Below, one piece after another: positions 1-7,735 of a stretch of DNA of 35,599 bases. Position 1 is the first letter of the stretch. Each line of letters starts with the position of its first letter. The stretch is from Syntrophaceae bacterium UBA7544 (GTDB lineage Bacteria > Desulfobacterota > Syntrophia > Syntrophales > Smithellaceae). Location of the stretch: assembly GCA_002479215.1 (NCBI GenBank), contig DLME01000109.1:1-35599 (forward strand), given 5' to 3'. A model generated the notes under the pieces. It was given only the letters and a program-made list of their open reading frames with translations, was not told the origin of the DNA and did no database searches. Made by a program: the position numbers and the translations under genes.

Positions 1-2
1 TT

Positions 3-341
3 ATTGCCTGTTATAGTGTTATTGCCTTGGGAACAATGTTTGGCGGCTGGCGCATCGTTAAAACTATGGGTACTAAAATCACGAAACTCCGTCCCATCGG
101 CGGGTTCAGCGCTGAAGCTGCCGCTGCTTGCTCAATTATTGGCGCCTCTATCGCCGGAATACCCGTCAGCACTACCCATACCATTACCGGTGCAATTGTC
201 GGTGTCGGCGCCACCACGAGACTTACCGCCGTGCGCTGGGGTATTGCCGGTAATATTATTTGGGCCTGGATTTTGACCATCCCTGTTACCGCATTAATTT
301 CCGCCATTATTTATCTTGCTTTAAAATATTTTTCCGGTTAA
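3..341 (+). CDS. Inorganic phosphate transporter, PiT family (C-terminal fragment)
   Basis: This is the 3' end of a gene that begins before the window; the frame is open from base 3. The roughly 112 visible residues carry the C-terminal repeat hallmark of the PiT family (PF01384): a GGWRIVKTMGTKITKL stretch, then a small-residue membrane region with STTHTITGAIVGVGAT, then a last hydrophobic helix. PiT proteins import phosphate with H+ or Na+ across the inner membrane. The protein ends right after its last helix (LKYFSG), as is usual. Nothing in the window shows its partner gene (often a PhoU-like DUF47 protein), which would lie upstream. The family call is firm; the ion specificity is not visible. 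Confidence 0.9.
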   Translation: MACYSVIALGTMFGGWRIVKTMGTKITKLRPIGGFSAEAAAACSIIGASIAGIPVSTTHTITGAIVGVGATTRLTAVRWGIAGNIIWAWILTIPVTALISAIIYLALKYFSG

Positions 342-368
342 CATTTCCTTCTTAATTAAAGGTTGAAT

Positions 369-1856
369 ATGAACGTTTTAATGATTTATCCCCGCTATCC
401 GGTTACTTTCTGGAGCTTTAAATATATCCTTAAGTACATATCCAAAAAGGCCGCTTTCCCGCCTTTGGGCCTACTTACCGTTGCGGCCATGCTGCCGAAA
501 GAATGGAACCTGCAATTGGTTGATCTAAACATTCAAAAACTTAAACAAAAGAATTTGGAATGGGCGGATTACGTGATGATCAGCGCGATGCTGGTTCAAA
601 AAGATTCGGTCAGGGAAATCCTCGAAATTTGTAAGCAGCTGAAGAAAAAGGTTATTGCCGGAGGTCCATTATTTACCGGCAAACCGGAAGCGTATGCCGA
701 TCTTGTTGACCATCTTATTTTAAATGAAGCAGAATGCACACTCCCTCAATTTTTGGTTGATTTGGAAAACGGCACTCCCCAAAAAGTTTACCGCTCCGAC
801 AGTTTTCCCTCTTTACATATTACGCCACTACCGCGCTGGGATCTGGTAAAAATAAAACACTATGCTACTTTGATGATCCAGTTTTCCCGTGGCTGTCCTT
901 TTAACTGTGAGTTTTGCGATGTTACAACCTTATTCGGCCATAATCCGCGCACAAAAACTGAAGGACAGTTCTTGCAGGAATTGCAGACCATTTACGATAC
1001 AGGCTGGCGGGGAGCTCTATTTATTGTCGATGACAACTTCATCGGTAACAAAAAAGCTATTAAAGCCTTGTTGCCCCAGGTGATTGAATGGATGAAAGCC
1101 CGTAGATATCCTTTTGAGATGCTCACCGAAACATCAATTAACATCGCCGATGACGACGAATTGATTCAACTCATGACTCAAGCCGGTTTCCAAAGTATAT
1201 TCATCGGTCTGGAAACACCTAATGAAGAAAGCTTAAAGGAATGTTCTAAAAATCAAAACTGCAAACGTGATATGACCGCGGCCATTAAAAAATTGCAGGC
1301 CGCGGGACTGCAAGTTTTTGGCGGCTATATAGTTGGCTTCGATAATGATGATGAAAGCATTTTCGAGCGGCAAATTAAGTTTATCCAGGAAACGGGCGTC
1401 GTTACTGCTATGGTGGGCTTATTAAACGCTTTACCCAACACAAAATTATGGCACCGTCTAAAAAAGGAAAATCGTCTCGCGGACAATTGTTCGGGAGACA
1501 ATACCGATGGCAGCATTAATTTTATCCCCCTCATGGACAAAGCGAAACTCATTGCGGGCTATAATAAAATTGTGAAGACAATTTACAGTCCTCGCCATTA
1601 TTATCAACGCGTCAATGAATTTCTTAAAACCTATAAACCCAAACCATTTGCGAGAACAAATAAATATTCTTGGATACGCTTGAAAGCGTTAATACGCTCC
1701 GTTTTTTATATTGGTATTTTAGGCAACGGTGCATCCCAATGGTACTATTGGAAACTTATGCTGAAAGCGCTAATTATTTACCGCAAGTCTTTCGCTGAAG
1801 CTATGACGCTTATGGTCTATGGTTACCACTTCCGTAAAATAGCCAAAAAATTATAA
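369..1856 (+). CDS. B12-binding-type radical SAM protein (DUF4070-like)
   Basis: A 495-residue protein. Residues 1-140 resemble the cobalamin-binding Rossmann domain of class B radical SAM enzymes (PPLGLLTVAAMLP, then LVDLNIQ) but show no DxHxxG histidine motif, as is common in these methylase-type proteins. C176, C180 and C183 form the CxxxCxxC motif for the 4Fe-4S cluster that cleaves S-adenosylmethionine. The following segment (DVTTLFGHNPRTKT) and the C-terminal region resemble the DUF4070 group, which includes the hopanoid methylase HpnP. The substrate cannot be read from sequence; no hopanoid gene is nearby. ATG 369 is preferred over an in-frame TTG at 363 because AAAGG lies six bases upstream. 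The gene sits 30 bp before a lysA-like gene, so co-transcription is likely. Confidence 0.85.
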   Translation: MNVLMIYPRYPVTFWSFKYILKYISKKAAFPPLGLLTVAAMLPKEWNLQLVDLNIQKLKQKNLEWADYVMISAMLVQKDSVREILEICKQLKKKVIAGGPLFTGKPEAYADLVDHLILNEAECTLPQFLVDLENGTPQKVYRSDSFPSLHITPLPRWDLVKIKHYATLMIQFSRGCPFNCEFCDVTTLFGHNPRTKTEGQFLQELQTIYDTGWRGALFIVDDNFIGNKKAIKALLPQVIEWMKARRYPFEMLTETSINIADDDELIQLMTQAGFQSIFIGLETPNEESLKECSKNQNCKRDMTAAIKKLQAAGLQVFGGYIVGFDNDDESIFERQIKFIQETGVVTAMVGLLNALPNTKLWHRLKKENRLADNCSGDNTDGSINFIPLMDKAKLIAGYNKIVKTIYSPRHYYQRVNEFLKTYKPKPFARTNKYSWIRLKALIRSVFYIGILGNGASQWYYWKLMLKALIIYRKSFAEAMTLMVYGYHFRKIAKKL

Positions 1857-1886
1857 ATTTTATACAAGGGGGGGAGTTCCAATTCT

Positions 1887-3152
1887 ATGGTGGAAAAGCT
1901 GCTGCCTTTTACAAAAAATAAAATTGAAACAATAATTGCTAAATATCCCACACCTTTCCATATTTACGCTGAAAAGGCTATTCGTGAAAACGCGCGCGCT
2001 TTTAAAAAGGCCTTTGCCTGGAACAATGGTTTTAAAGAATTTTTTGCTGTAAAAGCAGCTCCTAATCCTTATTTAATGAAAATTCTTCATAAAGAGGGTT
2101 TCGGCGCCGATTGCAGCTCGCTTGCGGAATTGATTTTGGCCCAAAAAACAGGTATCACCGGTGAAGAAATCATGTTTTCTTCGAATGATACGCCTGTCGC
2201 GGAATTTGTCAAAGCCCGAGAATTAAACGCAACAATCAATTTGGATGATATTACGCACATTCCTTATTTGGAAAAACATGCCGGACTGCCGGGGTTGATT
2301 TGTTTTCGCTATAATCCCGGTCCCCTAAAGAAAGGAAATATTATTATCGGCCATCCGGAAGAAGCCAAATATGGTTTCACCAGAGAGCAACTCTTTGAAG
2401 GTTATAAAATCTGCAAGGCAAAAGGTATAAAACGTTTTGGCATTCATACCATGGTTGCTTCCAACGAATTAGATGCCGCGTATTTTGTAGAAACAGCAGA
2501 AATATTGTTTCAACTTGTTGCTGACATTTCCCGGCAATTAAAAATCCGTTTTGAGTTTGTAAATTTGGGCGGAGGTGTGGGAATTCCCTACCGTCCAGAA
2601 CAACAACGCATTGATCTTGCCGCAATAAGCCGCGGCGTCAAAGAAAAATATGAAAAAATTATTGTTGCCCATGGCCTCGCTCCGATTAAAATCTTTACAG
2701 AATGCGGCCGTTATATTACGGGTCCTTATGGTTATCTTGTTTCCCGTGTCCTGCATATTAAAGATACCTATAAGAAATTCGCCGGCCTTGACGCCTGCAT
2801 GACCAACTTAATGCGTCCGGCACTTTACGGTGCCTATCATCACATTACGGTTTTAGGTAAAGAAAACAAGCCCCATGATGTTCTCTATGATGTAACAGGC
2901 TCTCTTTGTGAAAATAATGATAAATTTGCTATTGATCGTCCTTTGCCCAAACTGGATAGAGGTGATATTGTCGTAATTCACGATGCCGGTGCGCACGGCT
3001 TTGCCATGGGCTTTAATTATAACGGCAAACTTCGTTCCCCTGAGCTACTTTTAAGAGAAAACGGTGAAGTTGTGCAAATACGCCGCCCTGAAACCATTGA
3101 TGATTATCTTGCTACATTAGACTTTGGCGGCTTGTCTAACTTTAAAGTGTAA
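1887..3152 (+). CDS. lysA: Diaminopimelate decarboxylase-like PLP enzyme
   Basis: A 421-residue fold-type III PLP decarboxylase (Orn/DAP/Arg decarboxylase 2 family). K56 in FFAVKAAPN is the expected Schiff-base lysine. A phosphate-binding glycine loop GGGVGIPY starts near residue 228, ECGRY lies near 272-276, and a late SLCENNDKFA segment holds the active-site cysteine region contributed across the dimer interface. LysA makes L-lysine from meso-diaminopimelate in the cytosol. A GGGGGGAG ribosome site precedes ATG 1887. The CENND form instead of the commoner CESGD marks a LysA subgroup. Pairing with a radical SAM gene leaves open a related carboxylated substrate, but LysA is the best reading. 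Confidence 0.85.
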   Translation: MVEKLLPFTKNKIETIIAKYPTPFHIYAEKAIRENARAFKKAFAWNNGFKEFFAVKAAPNPYLMKILHKEGFGADCSSLAELILAQKTGITGEEIMFSSNDTPVAEFVKARELNATINLDDITHIPYLEKHAGLPGLICFRYNPGPLKKGNIIIGHPEEAKYGFTREQLFEGYKICKAKGIKRFGIHTMVASNELDAAYFVETAEILFQLVADISRQLKIRFEFVNLGGGVGIPYRPEQQRIDLAAISRGVKEKYEKIIVAHGLAPIKIFTECGRYITGPYGYLVSRVLHIKDTYKKFAGLDACMTNLMRPALYGAYHHITVLGKENKPHDVLYDVTGSLCENNDKFAIDRPLPKLDRGDIVVIHDAGAHGFAMGFNYNGKLRSPELLLRENGEVVQIRRPETIDDYLATLDFGGLSNFKV

Positions 3153-3176
3153 AAAAATAGTGAAGAGCTTTTATTT

Positions 3177-3638
3177 TTATATGTGAGATTTCTTGCCAGA
3201 TATTTTTTCAATTCTGATGTCAATGACAAAAACTTTTCTCAAAGCTTCTTCGTGATATGAAAAAATACCTTTTCCCGCATATTTTTCCATGAGTAAATCC
3301 AAAGCTTTCTTTTTTTCATTGGATTTCTCGATAAAAAAAGCTTGACCAAAGCCAATTACAGATAAATATTTCATACCCCAAAAACAAGGTTCTTTACCTT
3401 TTATGATCTTTGTACTTACATCCATTTCGAAACATACTTTATTATTTTCCCGGAGGATATCGATTTTCTTTCCTTCCATAGCCGAATGAAAATAAAGATG
3501 ATTTTCGTGGACGACAAAATTGACCGGAACAATATAAGGACAATCACCATCAACTAAAGCGATCCGACAGACTTCGGCTTTTTGCATGATCGTCGCGATT
3601 TCCTGATAATCATTAATTTCTTTATCGGCTCTGCGCAT
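3177..3638 (-). CDS. Pyridoxamine 5'-phosphate oxidase-fold flavin-binding protein
   Basis: A 153-residue cytosolic protein with the split-barrel FMN-binding fold of the PPOX/NimA-like family. Visible features are the N-terminal YQEIATIMQKAEVCRIALVD helix-strand, a central YIVPVNFVVHENHLYFHSA segment typical of the flavin-binding sheet, and GKKIDILRENNKVCFEMD. Members include nitroimidazole reductases and many uncharacterised flavin or heme binders, so no substrate is assigned. It is convergent with the lysA-like gene, 24 bp away, and diverges from the CHASE2 gene, with about 124 bp between the starts for both promoters. A GAGGCAGGG purine stretch precedes the ATG. Confidence 0.8.
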   Translation of the reverse strand: MRRADKEINDYQEIATIMQKAEVCRIALVDGDCPYIVPVNFVVHENHLYFHSAMEGKKIDILRENNKVCFEMDVSTKIIKGKEPCFWGMKYLSVIGFGQAFFIEKSNEKKKALDLLMEKYAGKGIFSYHEEALRKVFVIDIRIEKISGKKSHI

Positions 3639-3762
3639 TTCCCTGCCTCATGATAAAAATATTTACAAGAAATCTTGCTATATTCTCACTAGTTATGATA
3701 AAAAATGCGTATGACTTTATATTGTCTGAACTTTTTAAGCGCAACCTTAAAAAGGACTCTAC

Positions 3763-5097
3763 ATGAAGAAATTTAAAAAGTCGATGATTTCTGATTTTCG
3801 TCTTGGTATTATCCTTACGCTTGGCGCGTTATTCATCTTCTTTTTCTTTGGGGGACATCTGGAAAGGCTGGAATACGGCCTATATGATATAAGTGCCCGT
3901 CTTCGTGTAAAACCTTTTGTCGCACCAGTTTCAGTAATTGCTATTGATGAACAAAGCATTGCCAATTTTGGGCGGTGGCCGTGGCCGCGAGCCTATATCG
4001 CCTTTATGATCGACCTTTTAGAATCTTATAAAGCTAAGGTAATTGGACTGGATATTGTATATTCGGAAAAGGATCTAAATCATGGTCTCATGGAAGTACT
4101 TAACATCATTAGCACCATTGAAAACAATCCTCAATATTCCAAAAAAAATATTAGCACTATCGTTCTATTGGCGGCATTAAAAGATGCGGAAAAACGTCTC
4201 GACAATGACTCTATTCTGTCCAATTCAATCGCTATGAGCAAAAAGGTTATCCTGCCTTTATTATTCAATTTGGGAAATCCTATAGACAAGTCTTCTACCA
4301 GCTTACCGGATTACATCGAAAATAATTCGCTTCCCCCCGGTTTTTTTGCCAGCGGCAGCATCACTTCCCCCGAAATGGTTACTCCAATCAATGTCTTTGC
4401 CAAAGACGCGCTGGGATTGGGGCACATTAACATCATCGCCGATAGAGACGGTATCGTCCGCAGTGAACCTCTTTTTATCAATTTTAAAGACAGGCTTTTC
4501 CCTTCTTTTGCGCTACAACTTACATTAAAGTACCTTGATTTAGATTTGAAAGATTTACAATTGAGCAATCAATTGAAATTTAATAGCAAAACAATCCCCA
4601 TATATGGCAACAATAAGATGCTCATCGACTTTAAGAGCGGAATTCCTTATTATTCGTTTTTCGACGTCATCAATAATAAGATCCCTCCTGAAGCATTTAA
4701 GGATAAAATTGTAATTATTGCGCCGAGTGCTGCCGGAATAGGAGTAATGCAGATAACGCCTACGGCATTCAACGTTCCGCCGGTAAAAATCGTCGCTGAC
4801 GTCATTGATAATATTATTAGCAATGATCATATTTTGCGTCCAAACTGGGCATTGATTCTTGAATTATTAATGATTTCCTTCTTCGGCCTTTACATCGCCT
4901 TAATTATACCACAATTGAAAGCGTCAATTGGCGCCATTATATCTTCAGTGCTTCTGATATTTTGGCTAATAACCGGCGTTTATCTTTTTATTGTTTACGG
5001 TTATTGGATAAAACCTATTTACCCCGCTCTTTTGCTGATAGTCGGCTATATTGCAATCATATTAAAAAGGTATCTGCTTACGGAAAGGACGCAATAA
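3763..5097 (+). CDS. CHASE2-domain membrane protein without output domain
   Basis: A 444-residue protein with one N-terminal membrane helix (about residues 14-32), a large extracytoplasmic CHASE2 sensor (VAPVSVIAIDEQSIANFGRW..., VIGLDIVYSE, GHINIIADRDGIVR) and three C-terminal membrane helices from about residue 363. CHASE2 proteins normally continue into an adenylate cyclase, kinase or diguanylate cyclase domain. Here the protein stops ten residues after the last helix (KRYLLTERTQ) and the next 190 bases encode no such domain. AAAGGA lies seven bases before ATG 3763. It may signal through a separate partner, or be a natural truncation. The CHASE2 family assignment is strong; the ligand is unknown. 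Confidence 0.85.
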   Translation: MKKFKKSMISDFRLGIILTLGALFIFFFFGGHLERLEYGLYDISARLRVKPFVAPVSVIAIDEQSIANFGRWPWPRAYIAFMIDLLESYKAKVIGLDIVYSEKDLNHGLMEVLNIISTIENNPQYSKKNISTIVLLAALKDAEKRLDNDSILSNSIAMSKKVILPLLFNLGNPIDKSSTSLPDYIENNSLPPGFFASGSITSPEMVTPINVFAKDALGLGHINIIADRDGIVRSEPLFINFKDRLFPSFALQLTLKYLDLDLKDLQLSNQLKFNSKTIPIYGNNKMLIDFKSGIPYYSFFDVINNKIPPEAFKDKIVIIAPSAAGIGVMQITPTAFNVPPVKIVADVIDNIISNDHILRPNWALILELLMISFFGLYIALIIPQLKASIGAIISSVLLIFWLITGVYLFIVYGYWIKPIYPALLLIVGYIAIILKRYLLTERTQ

Positions 5098-5108
5098 GCA
5101 AATTATCA

Positions 5109-5128
5109 AAGGCTAATCTAATAGCCTT
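5109..5128 (+). terminator. Weak hairpin after CHASE2 gene
   Basis: AAGGCTA and TAGCCTT form a perfect 7-bp stem with a 6-base loop, 12 bp after the CHASE2 stop codon. There is no run of T afterwards, so it is at best a weak terminator or an mRNA 3'-end stabiliser. Confidence 0.3.
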
Positions 5129-5174
5129 GTCCATTAGATGATGACATATCACTTTTTTGTAGCGATGGTCTAAG

Positions 5175-5187
5175 CACTATGATAGTG
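5175..5187. promoter_or_regulatory. 13-bp palindrome upstream of murI
   Basis: CACTAT-G-ATAGTG is a perfect inverted repeat about 100 bp before the murI start, inside an AT-rich spacer (5098-5290) that otherwise holds only a weak hairpin. It has the size of a repressor half-site pair, but no regulator can be named. Confidence 0.25.
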
Positions 5188-5290
5188 ATAAAATCATATT
5201 AAAGAAGTTATAGATTATATTTAAAATAATAAGCGATAAAAATAAGTGCGGTTTTATCTGAAATACCAAAGGAGTATTTTAATTTCATTC

Positions 5291-6091
5291 GTGAAAACAA
5301 ATCGTCCCATAGGCATATTTGATTCGGGTATTGGCGGCCTGACCGTAGTTCGTACTTTGATGGAACGCTTGCCTTTTGAAAATATTATTTACTTTGGCGA
5401 TACTGCGCGCGTTCCTTATGGAATAAAGTCAGTCGAAACCATCAATCACTATGCTTCGCAAATCACCGATTTTCTCATCAAGAAGGATGTGAAACTTTTG
5501 ATCGTTGCCTGCAACACAATGGCGGCTGTGGCCTATCAGACGATAAAAGAGTTGTCCGACGTTCCGGTTTTGGAAGTGATCGAAGCCAGCGCCAAGAGCG
5601 CCGCCAAAGATACCCGCACCAAATCCATCGGAGTCATCGGCACACCGGCAACTATCAACAGCAATGCTTACGCCCGCGCGATCCGTCTTTTAGATGGAGA
5701 AACAAAGATTTTTTCACAGGCTTGTCCACTTTTTGTGCCGCTGGTCGAGGAAGGCTGGTTTGATCATCCGGCAACGAGGCTGATTGCTCAGGAATACTTA
5801 AAACCGGTGATTGCCGAGAAAATCGACACGCTGGTCTTGGGCTGTACCCATTATCCACTTTTAAAACCTCTGCTACAAGATATTGTCGGGCAAAAAGTAA
5901 AACTTATTGACTCGGCGGAAGCAATGGCTGATATTGCCGCCGACTTAATAGATAAACAAAACATCGGCAATAAAAATTCCCATACGCCGGACTATCTGTT
6001 TTGTGTTAGTGATGTTCCTTACCGCTTTCAAACAATTGGCGAACGTTTTCTTGGGCGCACGCTCAGCCGCGTTGAATTGGTAAGACTCTAA
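5291..6091 (+). CDS. murI: Glutamate racemase
   Basis: A 266-residue enzyme that converts L- to D-glutamate for peptidoglycan synthesis in the cytosol. The family landmarks are all present: N-terminal IGIFDSGIGGLTV, first catalytic cysteine C74 in VACNTMAA, and second catalytic cysteine C185 in GCTHYPLL. The start is uncertain. GTG 5291 gives the usual N-terminus (KTNRPIGIFDSG), but the GGAG site at 5271-5274 is 16 bases away. A GTG at 5246 would add 15 unusual residues, and an ATT codon at 5282 would fit the ribosome site better. The function is not in doubt. It begins a same-strand run of genes (murI, thyX-like, MFS, TSUP, GNAT). Confidence 0.95.
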   Translation: MKTNRPIGIFDSGIGGLTVVRTLMERLPFENIIYFGDTARVPYGIKSVETINHYASQITDFLIKKDVKLLIVACNTMAAVAYQTIKELSDVPVLEVIEASAKSAAKDTRTKSIGVIGTPATINSNAYARAIRLLDGETKIFSQACPLFVPLVEEGWFDHPATRLIAQEYLKPVIAEKIDTLVLGCTHYPLLKPLLQDIVGQKVKLIDSAEAMADIAADLIDKQNIGNKNSHTPDYLFCVSDVPYRFQTIGERFLGRTLSRVELVRL

Positions 6092-6100
6092 ATAATGTTT

Positions 6101-6141
6101 ATCCCGCCCTTTGTTTTGTTCGGAATAAATTACGGCGGGAT
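6101..6141 (+). terminator. Inverted repeat between murI and thyX-like gene
   Basis: ATCCCGCC (6101-6108) pairs perfectly with GGCGGGAT (6134-6141) around a 25-base loop just after the murI stop. No clear T tract follows, so this is a weak terminator or a structure near the start of the next message. Confidence 0.4.
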
Positions 6142-6162
6142 TTATGAAAATTGAATAATATT

Positions 6163-7707
6163 ATGAAAATTTTTCTAGCCGGTTACAATTTAGATTACGA
6201 TCTTATCCGCAAACTAAAAGACAAAAGCGCCCTTGAGCAAGACTTGACACCGGAAACTATTTCGGCGGCTTACGCTCGTATCAGCCGCAGCCCAAAGCCC
6301 GTTAACGAATTGCGGGAAATTGCCCGCGCGGAAGTTGAGAAGGCGCGCCAGTCCAACCGCACCATCGTTTTTTCAATGGGGCACAGTTCCGTCGCCGAGC
6401 ATGCTGTTTTCAATATTGATGTTTTGGGCGTTTCCCGTCTTCTTGTCGAAGAAATTGAAAAATTCCGTCTATGTTCTTTTACGGAAAAATCTCAACGCTA
6501 TGTTCTTTTTGATAAAGATTTTGTCATTCCGGAAGAGATTAAGAAAGCCGCTATGGCAAATTTGTATATCTCTACCATTAAAATGCAAAACGATTACTAT
6601 CATCAACTCTACGAACAATTGAAACCTTACGTTTTTTTAAAAAATAAGTCTTTGGCGGAAAATCCAGCCAATCGTCCGCTTCTTGAGGGCTGGGCCAAAG
6701 AAGATGCCCGCTACGTGATAGCCATGGCGACCGAGACTCAACTGGGTATGACAATCAATGCTCGCAACTTAGAACTTATGCTGCGGCGGCTGGCCGCCCT
6801 TCCTTCCGCTGAAGCGCGGGAATACAGTCAAAAACTATACGCGGCAACAAAGGACATCGCTCCTTCCCTTATCCGCTATACTCAAGCCACGGAATACGAC
6901 AAATTTACCAGACATAATTTGCGCCGCCATCCACTTTCCAGCCAGCAGTTCTTACCTTTTTCTTTGACTACAGATTACGACTTGTTTACAAGACAAAACT
7001 TGCGTCACCAAACTTCCGTTTTATCGCAAAAATATCACTCTAGCTCTAAAAAATTATCTGACGTGCAATTGACTTCTTTCTCTTCCGCTGCCGATAACCA
7101 AATTGCCGCCACTATGCTGTTTTCATCATCCAATCTAAATTACTCTCAGTGCTTGAGCATGGCGGACAAAATGACTCCAAAAGAAAAAAGAGTCTTGTTC
7201 AAAACGGCTTTTGAAAATTTACAGGCTCACGACTCGGTGCTGAGGGAACTGGAAAATGTCGATCTGCAATTTGAACTCATCCTAAGCGCCAGCTGCTTCG
7301 CTCAGTTAAAGAGACACCGTATGTCCACAATAATAGTTCAAGATTATAATCCGCAATTAGGCGTAACAACACCTCCTTCCATTCGCGCAATCGGTGAGCA
7401 AAAGAATTTTACGGAAATTATGCGCAATACACAGAACGCTTATGAGCAAATCAGTAAAAAAGCGCCTCTTGCCGCCGCTTATATATTGACTAACGCACAC
7501 CGTAAACGAGTCTTGATGAAATTCAATGCCCGTGAACTTTATCATATTGCCCGCATGCGCGCTGATGAGCATGCCCAATGGGACATCCGTGAATTGACTG
7601 AAGAGATGCTCCAACAGGCAAAAAAAGTTATGCCCCTTACGCTCATGATGGCCTGCGGCAAAGACATCTTTGCAAAACTCTACAAAAAGACTTTTACACG
7701 CACTTGA
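6163..7707 (+). CDS. Double-domain ThyX-like (FAD-dependent thymidylate synthase) protein
   Basis: A 514-residue protein built from two ThyX-like halves; ordinary ThyX is about 220-300 residues and works as a homotetramer making dTMP from dUMP with FAD. The first half has SMGHSSVAEH, then FRLCSFTEKSQRY (residues 101-113), which resembles the end of the RHRx7S...SxRY signature but lacks RHR, and an NARN motif at 199. The second half keeps R384-H385-R386 and an NARE...AQ motif from N455, but its substrate-loop residues are unlike the consensus. A 27-residue tandem repeat joins them (see findings). ATG 6163 gives the usual MKIFLAGYN start; TTG 6151 is a possible alternative. Whether it still makes dTMP is not settled by sequence. 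Confidence 0.8.
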   Translation: MKIFLAGYNLDYDLIRKLKDKSALEQDLTPETISAAYARISRSPKPVNELREIARAEVEKARQSNRTIVFSMGHSSVAEHAVFNIDVLGVSRLLVEEIEKFRLCSFTEKSQRYVLFDKDFVIPEEIKKAAMANLYISTIKMQNDYYHQLYEQLKPYVFLKNKSLAENPANRPLLEGWAKEDARYVIAMATETQLGMTINARNLELMLRRLAALPSAEAREYSQKLYAATKDIAPSLIRYTQATEYDKFTRHNLRRHPLSSQQFLPFSLTTDYDLFTRQNLRHQTSVLSQKYHSSSKKLSDVQLTSFSSAADNQIAATMLFSSSNLNYSQCLSMADKMTPKEKRVLFKTAFENLQAHDSVLRELENVDLQFELILSASCFAQLKRHRMSTIIVQDYNPQLGVTTPPSIRAIGEQKNFTEIMRNTQNAYEQISKKAPLAAAYILTNAHRKRVLMKFNARELYHIARMRADEHAQWDIRELTEEMLQQAKKVMPLTLMMACGKDIFAKLYKKTFTRT

Positions 7708-7735
7708 AGATATTACCCTAATAAAACGAGATTAC

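Noticed and set aside
5098..5290. Remnant of a cyclase or kinase domain after the CHASE2 gene
   Set aside because: The spacer has stops in all frames and no recognisable fragments of such domains.
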